Origin: Serinus canaria
Lineage: Eukaryota > Chordata > Aves > Passeriformes > Fringillidae
Direction of reading: 5' to 3'
DNA: 64,000 bases
Assembly: GCF_022539315.1 (NCBI RefSeq)
Contig: NC_066313.1
Location: forward strand, 10,047,764 to 10,111,763
Part shown: one piece after another, positions 12,481 to 25,856 of the stretch
How the letters are laid out: each line of letters starts with the position of its first letter
How positions within the stretch are numbered: the stretch's first letter is position 1
Made by a program: the position numbers and the translations under genes
Notes under the pieces: generated by a model
Databases searched by the model: none
Told to the model about the DNA's origin: nothing
Seen by the model: the letters and a program-made list of their open reading frames with translations, nothing else

Positions 12481-15400
12481 ACATTCATACTCTAGGCTAT
12501 TTAAGGTGGAAATCTGATTGCAGATTGTTAAACCATAAAGTTAAACATAAAATAAAAATCAGTTAATTCTTTCTAATTGGTCTAGTGTAAAAGTTTCATT
12601 AAGCCTGGGCAGTGAATCAGACTTCCTTCCACATCAGTTCTTGGGTTTTGCTTTCCTTGCTTTTTTCATGAGGAAAGAAAAATAAGAAAGATGCTCAGCA
12701 GTTCATTAATATAATTAAATTACTAACACATTTTAGTTTGAATAAGTAACTATAATTCGAGTCTTTATTTTACTGCAGGTAACTAATACTTCTTTTTGAA
12801 TAAATGTGAAGAAAAATGAAAACTGAAGTGTTTGCTTACTCTAAAAGTACAGTCACTATTTTGGAAATATAGGTACTTTGCAATCTAACTGTCCCTGTGT
12901 TATCAAAGAGTTTCAGGTTTGGGTTCTTTGGTGTTTATTAGGTTTCTTTGGTCAGTTGGGTAGGGGTGGGGGGAAGAAAGGGAGGGAGGTGTGTGTTTGC
13001 TTTTCTTAAGACTTATAAATTAGTTGGGACTTTGAATATTCCTTGATTGTTGTAGATATGTTATTTGTTCAGCACTGATCTTCAGAAAACACATGCTACT
13101 CTTTTATTATACTCCCCTAGGGAGCAATTTCTAGGAGTTAAAACCTCACTGAAAATGGAACCTCGTTATCCAGTCATTAAAGTTATGTGACATCCCAGAG
13201 TTACACAGCTGCTCACAAAAAGTTGTCAGTAATTGTGCTCTAACATGTCTATTAAGTGTTTCAACATGAAAGATTCCAATGCAAAAGCTTGGTTTATATT
13301 CACCATCACATCTAAAGAATGAAAAAAGACTCATAAATTATCATGATTTCTTGCATGTGTTGCCAGTTGGCTAAGGAGGAATTATGATGGATAGGCATCA
13401 GCTCTTGTCCTGTCATGTTTTTGTCACTTATCTTGCCAAGTATGATAAGATTAGACAGGGAATATTTGTTTTATATTCAAAAAATATGTATTTAGTTACA
13501 CAGAGGACAAAGCTAGATATTTTATTCTCTCAGGAAATTAGAGAGGCTTGTGACTGACTTTGTTTTGTTTAGACAAACGTCTGACTAGTGTTGTTGTTTT
13601 ATTAACTAATTATGTTAAAACCAAGGGACCACTTGTCTAAATAACACAAGCTGAGGTTTCTTTGGGTGATTTGAAACACATCACAACCTGAATTTATTAA
13701 ATTTTTACTACTTATACTAAAGTTCCTAGTCACTTACTAGTGGCATAGTTTGACTGTCTTTCTTGCTTTGTGGTTCTTTTGCTTCTTTCCCTTACAAAAT
13801 ATCATGATTTCAGATCAATACCTCTTGGAATCACTCTGCCATGGCATCTTGGAAAATGATTAGCAGGGCAAATTAATTTAGCAGGACACAAAAGAGTTAT
13901 GGAGAGATTTCCTGGGCTGCAGTACTAGGTTAGGATGAGACAATGTTAATTCAGCTCCATTCTGGCACTTATGCCCTGGGCCCCAGCCAAAACACAGGGT
14001 CTAGAGCTTGTGATGTTCTTCTCAGAAAAACAGATTTGCCATGCAAGGGACTTGATTTTACATATGCAAACTTGATATGGAGGAAAGTTGAATATTCAGT
14101 TCACTGTATTTTTTGTGGAGTGAGCATCTTTTTTGATCCACCAGTGGGGTCAGAACATTTTATCAGATCATGGAATTTGGCATAACACACCTTTCCTAAC
14201 TGCATTGCAGGCATTTCCCAGAGCTGTACTTTCTGAAAAAGTCTCAAATCCTGCTTTAGCAGCTATGCCATCATAACATTTGCCTTTCTTCCACACCATG
14301 AGTTCCCAAGGCAATTTTATTTTTATTGACAGATCTAAAGACAGAGTGCTTGCGAAAGAAGAGTAGCCATCAAGTGTCTGATTTGACTCATGGCTCATTT
14401 TGCAGTATTTTCCACTAAAGAGTAAGAAACCATCAGGCATCCTGCATCACATCTCGACAGACTTAAATAAAATTTGACAGCAACTTTTTATGTTTAAAAG
14501 AAATACAAATGTATAATTTCACTAGGACTCAAGCTAATTGTGTAAAGAGAACACAAACATCACTTACATTTGGAGATGATTTATCACATAATGTACCTTG
14601 CACTGTTAGGCCTTTCCATATCTATGTAGTTACTTCATGGCTTACATTTAAAAACAGAACATCCCCAGGGGCTTTCAGGGCACTAGCCACCTTGCCTGAA
14701 ATTGAATAGCTGTTCACATCTTTGCAAAACTTTATATCAACCCATCCTATCTTCTACCAGCTTTTGAGACAGAGGAGTCACTCGGAAGCAATTTGTGACT
14801 TTCTATATGGGCCTAACGTTATAGATCTGCCTGGAGATTCCAGAATCTGCTGCTTCCTCTTCTTAAAAAAGTTGAAGGTTTCTTCTACTTTTTACAACTG
14901 CTCATAACTTCAGTATTTATAATTTCCAACTGCTTTTCTAAAGATGTGAATCCCCTGTTAAGCACTGAATTTCAGAATCACTTTCAGATTCAAACACAGA
15001 GCATTTAGATCATTGAATTTTCTAGCTTTCCTAAGGGTACTATCAACATTTAGAAATATAAGCTAACTTTATAATGATCAATCCTTGAATGCTACATAAT
15101 AAGCTACAGACAAAAGTTTCTATTTATTTTTAATTTTTTAATTGACTCTTTCTTTACCCTGATAAGTGTTCCAATATATGCTGACAATGCTACAACTCTG
15201 AGAAAAACACTTAAAATTTTGCTATTAGCTTTATTCTTTGAATCATTCTATGAACCTTGGTTATGTTTTCAATTTCCTTCTATTTAACATAATCTAGAAA
15301 GGTATTAAAGCTTGAAATAACACAAAATAATATAAGAAATACTTCTAATTATTTTATTGTGCAGTTATCACAGAATGTTTTTTCAAGTTAAATATATACA

Positions 15401-18400
15401 GTGAAGACAAAATGCAAACAATTATTTATCATTGTTTTATAATATAGCTTCCTAAAGATAGAGGAGATAAAAAATCTGAACTTTTATACTAACTGAAATA
15501 AGACGAGAAATAACATTGATACTCTTTTCTTCCAAATTCTACTTTAAAAATGAATCATAAGTCCAGTAGGGGAAAAAAAAATCTCATATTAATTGACCTA
15601 TATTACATTTTTATAGTTGGAGCCCCAACCCACTACTTCCCCTAGCATGAAGGCAATTTATTTAAGGCAATTCATTATCTTTAAATCTGAACTAAATCCC
15701 TGTTTTATTTTATTATTTAAAAAAAAAAAAAAGTGCAAAACATTAGTCAAGGACTCACTCATAAGACAACCTCACTGTAGAAACAATGCATTTGGTAACA
15801 TATATGGGATTATTCCAACAATTTTAGTCCTTATACTACAAAAGTTAAGGAAGAGTATGATAGCTTTTTTCACTGAAGTACTCAAATAAATTAACAAGAG
15901 CATTTTTGTGCTTACACTGCCCTGATTCAACATTCCTAGATAGAATTTTCTGTGTCAGCCACTACGCTGTATCTGAGGAAAAGGGGGAAGATAAGTGGCC
16001 CCTTCCCCCACAATCCCAGTTTTGATTGTTAGTGCCAGGATTTACCCCAATAGAAAATGTCTAATGTAAAGACACCTTCCTTTCTGTAGATTTAGCATGT
16101 AAACTAAGTGGAACAGAATGAATATTAAACATAAAAAGAAAAATATATTGATGATTTTAATTTAAGACAGGCATACTGTGAAGCTGTCAAACAAATTATG
16201 TTAATTACTGACCATCTCTAATTTTTAGAGCAGAGAATTCTTGTACACACTTCTTACACATACAGTGCTCAGCAACATCAAAGGGTAATCACTGTGATTT
16301 TGATGACTGTAAAAAATATTTTAGATGAGAGTAATATTGGATATAGTTAAATTTGACACCATATTTCTATTAGCATGAGTGAAGCACCAGAGGCTGTTTA
16401 GGGCACAGAACTGGCTTTAGGGTTGCTCTCAATTTTTTCTCTTCTAACTTCATCTTTTCTTTCTCCTGGCTTTCCTGTCACTGTGCTGCAGAACTGCAGC
16501 CTGGAGTCACCCAAAACACTTCAGCTTGCATGCAGAGTGACAGCATTATGCCAAGGACTGGATTTAGCCCTGTTCGTTCAAATTTTTATCCTGTATTTGT
16601 TTCAGGACTATCCCTAATAAATCCCCATAACAGCTAAAAAGCAAATCAATACTTATTTCTGGCTCATTTGTTCTCCAATTATCAGCAGGTACGGAAGCAA
16701 AGCATAGATACTAATTAAGGGAAAATAAAAAAAAAAAGAGAGAGAGAAAGAATGCAAATAATCACAAATTCCTGAAAAGAGAGAAAGCAAGGGCAGCAGC
16801 CAGAGGTCACACTGCTCATGCCAGCTGTGCCAAAGAAGACTGGGATCCAGCTGCCTGCTCAGCCAGCTCCATATCCCACTTGGGCTGCTCCTCTTCACCC
16901 CAGATACACTGAGGGGGGCAGCAAGAGCAGGGGATGGCAGAAATTAGAAATGTTTTTCTGGTTCAGGTAGTTCTGCATCCAGCATTGCATGGAATGGCAG
17001 CCAGTATAAGCATGATGCTTGTTGGATACCACAAGAGCTAAATAGAATCTTATCTCTTGTATATTATATATTTTATTCAAGAAATAATCATCCCTAAAGC
17101 ATCTGTTAGAAGCTTTCTAACACCCACCCTGTTGTGCTCATTAGTGTGACAATAAAAGCATGGCATCAAAAACTTAAGCTGCATAAATATATGTTTGGGT
17201 CTGTCACTAAAAAAAATTAAAGAAACATAAAAAAACACCTCCATCTATCCCATCCTTCAGCACTCTGGCAGAATAAAAGCATGCCTGAAATTCAATTTGA
17301 AGCCACAATTAATAGAGCAAACACCAGTGGAAGGGAAGACAGCCCTTCCAGCAGGGCACACCCCATCCTTGAGCACCAAATGCCAGTAGGGAAGCCCTGA
17401 TCAACACCAGCTGGAAATTTGACTCAGCATGTACAGATGTAGCCACCTCCCTGTTGCTGTTCAACTGAGACAAAAATTCTTGAATTCTTGGTTCATATCA
17501 ACAAATGCATTTCTTAGCATGACTCTGTAAGTCCTTTAAAAATGGATTTTGCTCTAATTGTGCTATGGGAAATTCCCTTTGACCTACGAAAAAGTGCATT
17601 GGCCTCTTAGATGAAGTCTTCTTGTTCTTAACAGGAACTATCAGCTGCATCACTCAACAAGTGAAAGGCATTTGCTCCTGTGCATGTTATCCCATTGTTC
17701 AGTTGACTAGAGGAATAATAGATTTTCTATGTTTCCTTCCCCTTCTAGCTATTGTTGTGGCTCACAAGAAAACAACTCATTTGGAAAACAAGTAGAGCAT
17801 AATAATTCCCAGACCCTCTGTTTTCCTTCAGCTCTATACTTTCACTGCATGGCAATATCTACAATATTAAATCCACCTTCATCCCACTTCTTAAAGAAAA
17901 AGAAAACAAGCAAGCATATTCCCATCAACTGTGTCTAGGGTAATGAAATCCATATGCAAACTATGGGATATGTACAGTTGCACAGAGAACTTGCTAAGTT
18001 CCCCTTGGTCTCTAATACATTTCAGTATGGCCTCATCAAGAGACTAAAGTAGATTTTTAAGTGGGGAAGAGCTTTTTGGCTTTAATATGATAGAAGCATG
18101 CCATAGAATCTTTTCTACACACTCCTCTCAGAACTGAGCCAAGTTCATGGCATGACTGTGTCAGCACCCCTACTGTACATCTTTGTTCTGGTACAAAGGG
18201 GAAAGGAGAGAGCTTCACTTTCCTCCATCATAACCTGATGACAGGACCACTTTTTGTCTGTTCTGGAAATTAAGTGTGCTCCAGCTGCAGAATGGTCTTG
18301 TTCAGAGTGCTCATTTTACTCTTTTTTCACCTGAAGGAAATACACCTCGAGTGCACTCAGACTGTGCTCAGCTGAGGGCTGCAGGGCCCCAAGGTCAGGT

Positions 18401-20810
18401 GCAAAGCAAATTTGCACCTTTCAGCAAACTCAGCTGTTAATGTAGCCACACTCCTCATGAGCCAGTGAATGGATTAAAGTCTAACAATAAAGGTAAAACC
18501 CAGAAAATAAGCGTTAATAGTGGATCAGCCCTACAAATGTTCAATAGCCTTTTGAATAATAATAATAGCATTTCCTTACTCCTATCTACACATGTTCAAA
18601 CATAAGAGGATTTTCTATGAGAGTAAGCACATTGTAAGTAAGTACATTGTAATTAACTCCTCCTGTTCTATGTTCATTAGTACCTTGGCTAACCAGTGTT
18701 CTTCATGCAGAAGGTGGATAAATGTGTGTACATTCAGGTTACCAACAGCCAGAGCTACAACTCCATTCCAAGCTGACACACATATCAGTAAGCTCAACAG
18801 CATCCCATCCTTACAGACTGGAAAACTGAGATGAGAAAGAAGCAATCCTCAGCACCCCACTGCACTGCTCTGCCTCCTGTATTTATGGATAAATAACATC
18901 CTTGTCAGTGCTGTGCTTCACTCTGCTCTTAAGGGAAAAACACAGATGGTCACAGAAGGTAGAAAGCAATGTCACCCTGTACTCTGAAAGTGCTTCTAAA
19001 GGGAAAGGAAGGAAAGTCGAGGTTTTTTTCAATTACTCTGTCCTCTCAGTCATTCAGAGCACATCAACAGGAGAAGAAAGAGCAGGGCACAGAATTTGTA
19101 ACCCACTGATCCTTCTCCCTTGCTGATCCCCACAAGGTGGCAGAGCCCACACAAGGGAGTAAATCAGGGTGCTATTTAACATATATTTTAAAACTTGCGT
19201 AGAGATGCCTCTGTCTGCTAATTAATAAATGAGCAAAGATTTCCCTTCAGAAATTTGTGCTGTTCATTCCATTTTGTAAGTTAATTTAAATTATTTGCTT
19301 TTTCACTAAATGCTAGTTTATATGCTGAAATATTGATCATAAATATAATAGGACACTCACCATGAGATCACACTGCAGTAGGGGCTTCTTGAATCTTTGA
19401 TATGAAGTGTAGAGAAAATTGTATGCATGTGAGAATAGTTCAACCTTGCTACATTATTTAACCACACTTGTTTTGTGTTATTATCAAAGCAAAACTGGAT
19501 GAAAAATGAGGCATGGAAACTGCAGACCTTAAGTTTCACAGGTAATGCTGTGCCATTCTATGACATTAGACAAAATCCACCTCATTTTACCTAACATTTT
19601 TTGTTTTTCAGAATTTGAGACACTTTTACAACTGTTTACTGGAAAAACAAATTTGAAAACTTGGATTTCTTTTTATCCAGAGAAAGTCTAGTTCTATGCT
19701 TTTGTATTCTAACAAGGCAGCAGTGCACTGAGCCACCCAAAAATTCTGGAAGAATCACTGAACAACAGCAAATTCCTACATCCTCCTCTTCTACTTCATT
19801 GCACTTGGTTCACATTTTCTTGGTGCATTTTCTCAACAAGAGATGCAGGACATGAGCTCAGAACTAGCAGTGTTCCTTTAAATCTGTCATCTCTCCTTGT
19901 GTTCTGTCATGGCAAAGGTCCATAGCTAATTGTAGGTAGGTGTACTCCTGGTGAATTACTTGACCCTCCTCCCCACAAATTATTCTCCACTCACACATCT
20001 TTCAAAGCACTAATTCCCCTTGTACTGAAGCAAACTTCAAGTTATACCTGTTCAGCATTTAAACTTTAAAAAGTGCAATGTGAACACCTGTTTTAGTTGA
20101 TAGCCATCTGTTTTCTCAAGAAATCAAAACCTTAATAACATGGCATTAACAGATGGAGAGCAAGGCCTAGACTGAGCAGGTTACTCTGTGTGTGTGTCAA
20201 GACAACATAAAAAGTGATATTTTTAATGAATCATTCACACCCTCCATTATTCTCTTCTCATCTATCTGGGCTGATAACCCATCACCATTCATTTGCTCCT
20301 TAAGGGACTTGCCATTCAAAGGCAATTGAAGATCTTTTAGGATTTGGCCCACACTAAATGGATAATTAACTATGAGAATGCTGCCTGAAATAGGCAATTT
20401 CAGCAAAATCCCTGCGGCCAAATTCTAAAACTGATTGCACAAAGATTTTAGCAGGAGCACAAACTTGGGTGTGGATGTCTATGTGTGTGAGAAAAAAAAA
20501 GTTATATAGGCTAATATATCAGTACACTGCAACTGTATTTGCAGAACAAATGCCTTCAAACCTGACAGCATCTCAAGAAAATCTGCAGGCAGATGTATTT
20601 ACTGTAATAAAACCACTTTTTTTTATTTCTTCTATATCTGTCACTGCTTCCATGACACAAAGCCCTCCACTGTAGAAGAATTTTGACTACTTGGACTGCA
20701 GCAGAGTGTGCTGGGCACACAGGAAAACCAGGACTGAGGTGACAGGAGGAGCCCATACACAGGATGGGCCAGTGGCAAGAAGGGTGTGGCCAGTCCAGCA
20801 GAGCCACTGG

Positions 20811-20815
20811 CATCT
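20811..20815. repeat. Target-site duplication, left copy
   Basis: CATCT directly precedes the LTR and is repeated directly after it at 21291-21295. A 5-bp duplication is typical of ERVL-type (class III) and some other avian endogenous retroviruses. Confidence 0.7.
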
Positions 20816-21290
20816 TGTGATAGATGAGCAATGCAATGATTGACTCTCACAATTAATAGACAAATATCATGTATATAGGGTAAGAAAAGTTTTATAGATT
20901 TATAGTTTTGTTTTATACCCTTGCTTGGTTATCAAGGGACAGCTGGAGTTGGGACATCTGGGAGGGTTGACTTGTCACTATGGTGACATCCGACCTTCAA
21001 TCAGGATTTGAGGAAGATATCTCCACCACTGGACAGAGAAGAAGGGGTTGATGAACACAAATTTGGGAGGGGTTAAAGGGTTAAAAAAGGAAAACCTCCG
21101 TTATGAAGGGGCTGAGCACCTCACTGGGAAAATCTTTTGTTCTTAGCACCATAACCTTTTTTCTTTATTCACTCTTCTGTTGTACTTTTGATAAGGCTTA
21201 ATAAACCTTCCTAAACTATGAAAAGTGAGCAGCTATTTCTCACACTCTTGTCCTCTGTGCAACACCTGAGGGACTGGGACCACGTCCTCA
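20816..21290 (+). mobile_element. Solo LTR of an endogenous retrovirus
   Basis: An isolated LTR of 475 bp that starts TGTGA and ends CCTCA, so it has the canonical TG...CA termini. It is bracketed by the 5-bp direct repeat CATCT. A polyadenylation signal AATAAA lies at 21200-21205, about 85 bases before the 3' end, which fixes the orientation as +. No gag, pol or env sequence and no second LTR flank it, so it is a solo LTR left by recombination between the two LTRs of a provirus. The 5-bp duplication suggests an ERVL-like family; that assignment is inference. An alternative 3' end two bases further would give matching TGTGA/TCACA tips but only a 3-bp duplication. An LTR can carry promoter and polyadenylation activity; none is shown here. 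Confidence 0.85.
21200..21205 (+). promoter_or_regulatory. LTR polyadenylation signal
   Basis: AATAAA within GGCTTAATAAACC, in the position expected for the R region of a retroviral LTR. In a provirus it would direct 3'-end formation. It also gives the element's orientation. Confidence 0.7.
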
Positions 21291-21295
21291 CATCT
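21291..21295. repeat. Target-site duplication, right copy
   Basis: CATCT, identical to 20811-20815 on the other side of the LTR. The lack of differences suggests a relatively recent insertion, though five bases give little dating power. Confidence 0.7.
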
Positions 21296-22118
21296 ATGCA
21301 GCTCCAGTCCAAAGAGCCAGTTCAACTTTTCTTGTTCCCACAGAGTAAATTGAAGTGCCTTCAGAAAAGTTCCATTTAGAAAGAAATTTGGGGAAAGTAT
21401 TGATTTGCCTTTTCTGAATGCTGAGGTAAATGCTAAATAAATTGGAGCAGCTGGTAGAATAGGTAGGAATCAAGACAAACTTGAATACTATGCTAAAATT
21501 GTGTTCACTGCAGTGTTTAGAACAGTGAAACAGACTCGACAGCAAAAATGTAAACTGATAGATTTAAATTCTATAATGAGAATGAAATTGCAACTTAATC
21601 TAATAAGCTAGGTCAACTTAAAAAAAAAAAAGGTTTTAGTTTGTTAAACTTCCCACAGAGTATTTCATTTCCAAAATATCTACATTTCAAACTGCTTCTA
21701 CTCCAGGAAGAGTAGTCAATGCTTCAATTAGCATTTGGGTACTTGACTGCCTGCTATTGTCCTCTAGGTTTCTGTATCCAGTTAAGTCCAGTTAAGTTCT
21801 GCACAACACATCAAAAGAACAGTTATCAGCTCAGAAAACTAGGCCAAAAAAAAAAGAATAGGAACATCATGCATGTAAACATTACTTTCAAAAACACTTT
21901 AACCAAATTGATTTTTTTTCCAATTTAAAAAGCCTCCAGCAAAATGACCTTCCTTACTGCACCAGTGTTTTCACTCACAAAAAAAACTTAGGTAATTAGA
22001 GCATTCTAAAATAATTTGCAGTTTTTCAGTGGCCTATACATTTCTAAATTATCCATTTGGTTTTTGTTAATTTACATGCCTGCTGAATTTCACTGCATCC
22101 TAATCTGTGGGGCTTGTG

Positions 22119-22192
22119 GTCTACACTTGGCCATTAACACCATTTAACAGTTGTTAAATGGTATTACAGCCCGTTGTTATCCTGATGTAGAC
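22119..22192. repeat. Imperfect nested hairpin, possible old MITE
   Basis: The outer ends GTCTACA (22119-22125) and TGTAGAC (22186-22192) are exact inverted copies. Inside them, TAACACCATTTAAC (22135-22148) pairs with GTTAAATGGTATTA (22153-22166) at 13 of 14 positions around a 4-base loop. The two stems are offset by about 10 bases. This layout fits a very old foldback (MITE-like) element or a structured conserved element. No family was recognised by eye and no clear flanking duplication was found. Confidence 0.5.
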
Positions 22193-22330
22193 TCAATTCC
22201 AGTGTTAATTGCCCTCCATGTGCTGCTCATAAAACCATCCCAAGCCATATTCTGTGCGCTCTACTTGGTGGAAATCTAAAGTGAAATGGACTGTGGGGTG
22301 GTACCTCAGTAGGGAAATTCAGTTTAATGA
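22193..22330. promoter_or_regulatory. Candidate conserved block beside hairpin
   Basis: Sequence directly after the hairpin is non-repetitive and of balanced composition, with a rare CpG (GTGCGCTC near 22254). It reads like a conserved non-coding element rather than decayed repeat DNA. This is an impression only, because conservation cannot be assessed here. Confidence 0.18.
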
Positions 22331-24115
22331 AAAAGCCATACACACTCAGGAGAGTTATGGACTGAATTTTGATGTGGTCCCATTTTGAAATGTCAAAAGA
22401 ATTACAAGGCAGATTTTGGGTGACTGTTCAGAGCAGGAGCTTGGTTTGAAGCCAGCAGTGAAACTGCCCATCTGCTTTTCAAGGATGCGTTAGGAGGTGT
22501 CCACACAATCTATTCCTACAAAATTTCAAGAATTTAAAGGTTTGAACACAAAATATGCCTCATTTTAGCTTTCTTACTTTTTTTATTATTTGAAATCAGA
22601 GTTCATGCACTAACTATTGGGTTAGAATGGTGGTGTGGTCTCCAAGTGGGTCAGTGCCCACTGCTGGAGTCCATCACCTCCTTTACCATGATGTGAAGTA
22701 GCTGAACCAGTGCAACAGCAAAACTTCAGGAAGGAAGACCAAATCTACCATGAGAGCAGAAAGTAATTATTTTTCTTCATTCTACATAGCTGAACATTTG
22801 ATCCTGTTCTGAGTTTTGACCAGAATGTGGGAATTAATAGTCCTTCTATAAAGTTCTGATTCTGTTCCCTCCCCCACCATTTTTTTTTTTTTTAAACAAA
22901 CTTTCTCCTCATCCTTGACAGTCTTGAGGGGGAATTACTGCTGCCAACACACTTCCCACTGCTGCCATCAGGCAGTTTGGATGCAGTAGGATAGAAAAGA
23001 TGTGGTATGTGCCTATAAGATCAAGAAAAGTGCTGAGTCTCTCTTGAGACCCAGATCTTCCAACCCAGTTCCTCTTGCTCTGGCCCTCCCATCTGCACAC
23101 TGGGTTGGTTCCCTCCAGAAGTCAGTGCTGGCTACTGAATTAATGTGCTTCTGCAGAACTGTACTCTCAAATGGCTGGACTACAAGTGGGGCTGGAAAGT
23201 GAATGATCACATTCAATTTTTAAGGAAAATTCCCTTTTAAAATTTCAGAGAGAGATTAGGAACTTTAGGTTTGCCTACTTGGCTATTACAGTAATGCAAT
23301 ATTTAAAAGTTTAAGTGTTTAATGCTCACACCTGTGCAATTCCTGTTGATTTTCTGGGCCTTAAATAGAAATCTGATTTACAGAATTACATCAGCATTAT
23401 TAAAAACACATTCCTTGATGGAATAAAGAATTTGGGAAATTTTCCTTTTTAAAAAAAAAAAACATAGGGATATTGATTATATACAAAAAGTCCCTATGAA
23501 AAGAAATAAGTACCAAAAAGTAAGTACCAAAGTATTTTTCAAAATTAACTTTCATTTAAAATAGAAAAGCCACCACTTCCTCCTAGCATACCTTTGCCAA
23601 CTTAAGAACATATGCACATTCAAAAATGAGAAACAGAAAAAGAAACTTATTCCCTTGGGAAGAATATTGCAATAATTCCTAAATTACTATTTTTAAAAAA
23701 GAAAAAAGAAAGATTTCTACTTTCCCCACCAACACATCCCTGGCCATCCTTTTATTCTCTACATTAAATAGATCATTCAAACTGTAAAGATGAAGCCCTG
23801 AACGCATCACAAAAAAGGCTGAAAGAATTTTGATTTATGACAGATAAGTACAAAAATAAGATATTCCTCAAATGTGTTGGATAAACTCAATGAAAACTTC
23901 TCCTATGGGTTATTTATGAATTATTCCCAGGTCTATATTTTCCCACCACTTTAAACAAACAAGTTTCTGGACAAGGACAAGAAAGATCAGACTACATGGA
24001 GAAATTCAACTTGATAAGAAGTTTCATTTATTTGAAGTTTAATTTCCTTGAGGAAAAATAAAAATAGATTTGAGTGATCACCTGAAGCAATAATGAGAAG
24101 GCATTCTGTCAGAAG

Positions 24116-24154
24116 CAGAGCTCTCTCCTGTCAGACTTGCAGGAGAGCACTCTG
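24116..24154. repeat. Imperfect hairpin, 15-bp arms
   Basis: The left arm (24116-24130, CAGAGCTCTCTCCTG) and right arm (24140-24154, CAGGAGAGCACTCTG) pair at 13 of 15 positions around a 9-base loop. The stem is GC-richer than its surroundings. A pre-miRNA is unlikely because the stem is short. Confidence 0.75.
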
Positions 24155-25680
24155 CTCTGCTGGAATTCAAGGAATAGATACAAAACCAGAAATTGTGCAA
24201 CTGCTGTAACACAAAATATTGGTCACCTACATTGAATGGTGTTAATACACCTAAATCCTAGCACTGCCCTCTGCATCCTTTTATTGCTAAAATAATGTAG
24301 AAAATCATCACATTATCAGCCAAGAATTCCTCTCCTTGCAAAGCATGGACACAACCCTAATAAGCCTCAATTCAGCTGTATGTCCAGTGCTATAACTGTA
24401 GCAGCATGCTATAAAAAGACATAGCAGGGAACAGTAAGGAATGAATGGCCTGGAATTTCTCATCTGTTCTATTTTTTCAGGGCAACACCAAGTTTTCAGT
24501 TAAATTAAGAATCTGTTTGAAACATCTGGACATCTATATTTCAGATGATACACTTAAAATAGTCTAAAACACAATCTTGTAAAGAGAAAACTATTTTCCC
24601 ATTTGTTTTGAAGACAATAATCCAACTTTTTCTGTATTCTTCTGTATTGTGAATGATACAAATGATAACGCTTGTAAATAAGCACATTTATATATTTACT
24701 ATGCTGTTCTTATATTCAATTTATTGGAAAAAAAACCCAAAAACAAACTAAAGCAAAACCATTTCTGTATTCCAGGAGAGGCTGTAAAAGATTCTGTAAT
24801 AGAATTCATTCAAGTCTTTTGCAGCATCTGCACATGTATGATTTAAGAAATAGAAGGAATGCTGGGCTGCTGCCATCTATAATTTTCAGTAATATCTATG
24901 TGCTATTAAAATTATGATCATCTGGAAATATCTTCTAAATAGCTACATTTACTAGGCCAATAAAAAGGAGTTATAATCATAAATAAATGTCTAGCCCCAT
25001 ATTAAACACCTATCACTCAAGGTATCGACATATTGATTTTAAATAATTTACAGTTCCAGATAATTGCAAACCTAGATTCCAAGTTGCCAATAATAGCAAA
25101 GTAATGCATTTTAAAATCCTTGTATAACCAAACTACCCATTGTTTTAGCTTCAATTCCAGCTATTAAAGTAACCAAAAAAATTCACACATCTCTTTTACT
25201 GCTCCATATTGCAGGAAGAAGAGAGACTTCATTACTTTTCAGACTGGCATGTCAATATTTATTTAAAGGACTTTACAGTTGCCAAGAGAGTCCTTGAAGA
25301 GGTGTCCAGAACTCAGAAATTGGAAATCTTATTGCACAGTGAATCTCTTGTTAGTCATATCCTGGGCTCCTGCAGAAATTCCAGTTTCATTAGGAGAGCC
25401 CAGCAATGAGATGGGAGGTCTCATATGAGACAATGGTCTCTTACAGAAAAACTGAAAGGAAGCAGAAGCAGAAAGAGAAAAATTTTTCTAATTATCCTGC
25501 AGCAGTCTTTCCTGCTAATGATTTGCGTCTGTTACCTAAAAGCAAATATAAAAAACACCTAACAAAATGACAATAGCATCTTCTCAAGTTCAATGTATCA
25601 CTAAAAATAGGGAAAGCAGAGGAAACACAATTTTTTTTTTTTGTCATATGGATTTCATAGTAACTTAAGTGTATTTAGTC

Positions 25681-25856
25681 TTTCTTCTCCAGAGCAGAGA
25701 AGTCCTGAGCAGTCCCAGCTCTCTTGGCCTCTTCTTGTAGGACAGATGTTCCTGTCCTGCAATCACCTTTGTGGCCCTTCCCTGGGCTCTCTCCAGCATC
25801 TTCCTGTCTCTTCTCCTGAGAAACCAGCACTTGACCCAGCACTCCAGGTGTGGAAG
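25681..25856 (-). mobile_element. CR1 LINE fragment
   Basis: Reads as CR1 in reverse. From low to high coordinate it shows CTTCTCCAG, CAGTCCCAGCTCTCTTGGCC, ATCACCTTTGTGGCCCTTCC, CTGGGCTCTCTCCAGCATC and finally ACTCCAGGTGTGG. These match, in order, the reverse complement of the conserved 3' coding part of avian CR1 (the stretch that in sense reads as an 'ACAAAG' region upstream of the 3' UTR). It is truncated at both ends with frame-breaking changes. The overlapping plus-strand open frames at 25641-26003 and 25771-26025 are antisense CR1, not genes. Confidence 0.8.

Larger units (their letters stand above)
9933..20815. other. Non-coding DNA, possible regulatory blocks
   Basis: No gene recognised over about 11 kb. 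Simple repeats are 14 A at 15719-15732 and an A/AG run at 16727-16747. Two AT-rich, non-repetitive blocks (11040-11320 and 12280-12480) look like candidate conserved elements and are listed separately. The longest frame here, 11610-12074, begins at TTG rather than ATG and has no recognisable domain. The part just upstream of the LTR (20690-20810) is more GC-rich but unrecognised. Confidence 0.5.
21296..25680. other. Non-coding DNA with hairpin-bearing block
   Basis: No gene recognised. It includes a 10-bp tandem duplication TCCAGTTAAG x2 (21777-21796), 14 T at 22880-22893, 12 A at 23451-23462 and a near-tandem TAAGTACCAA pair at about 23507-23530. Two hairpins (22119-22192 and 24116-24154) are listed separately. 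The short frame at 25209-25409 follows a pyrimidine-rich stretch ending in GCAG, but no protein family was recognised. Confidence 0.5.

Noticed and set aside
24116..24154. Hairpin as a microRNA precursor
   Set aside because: The stem of 15 pairs is too short for a normal pre-miRNA, and no known mature sequence was recognised.
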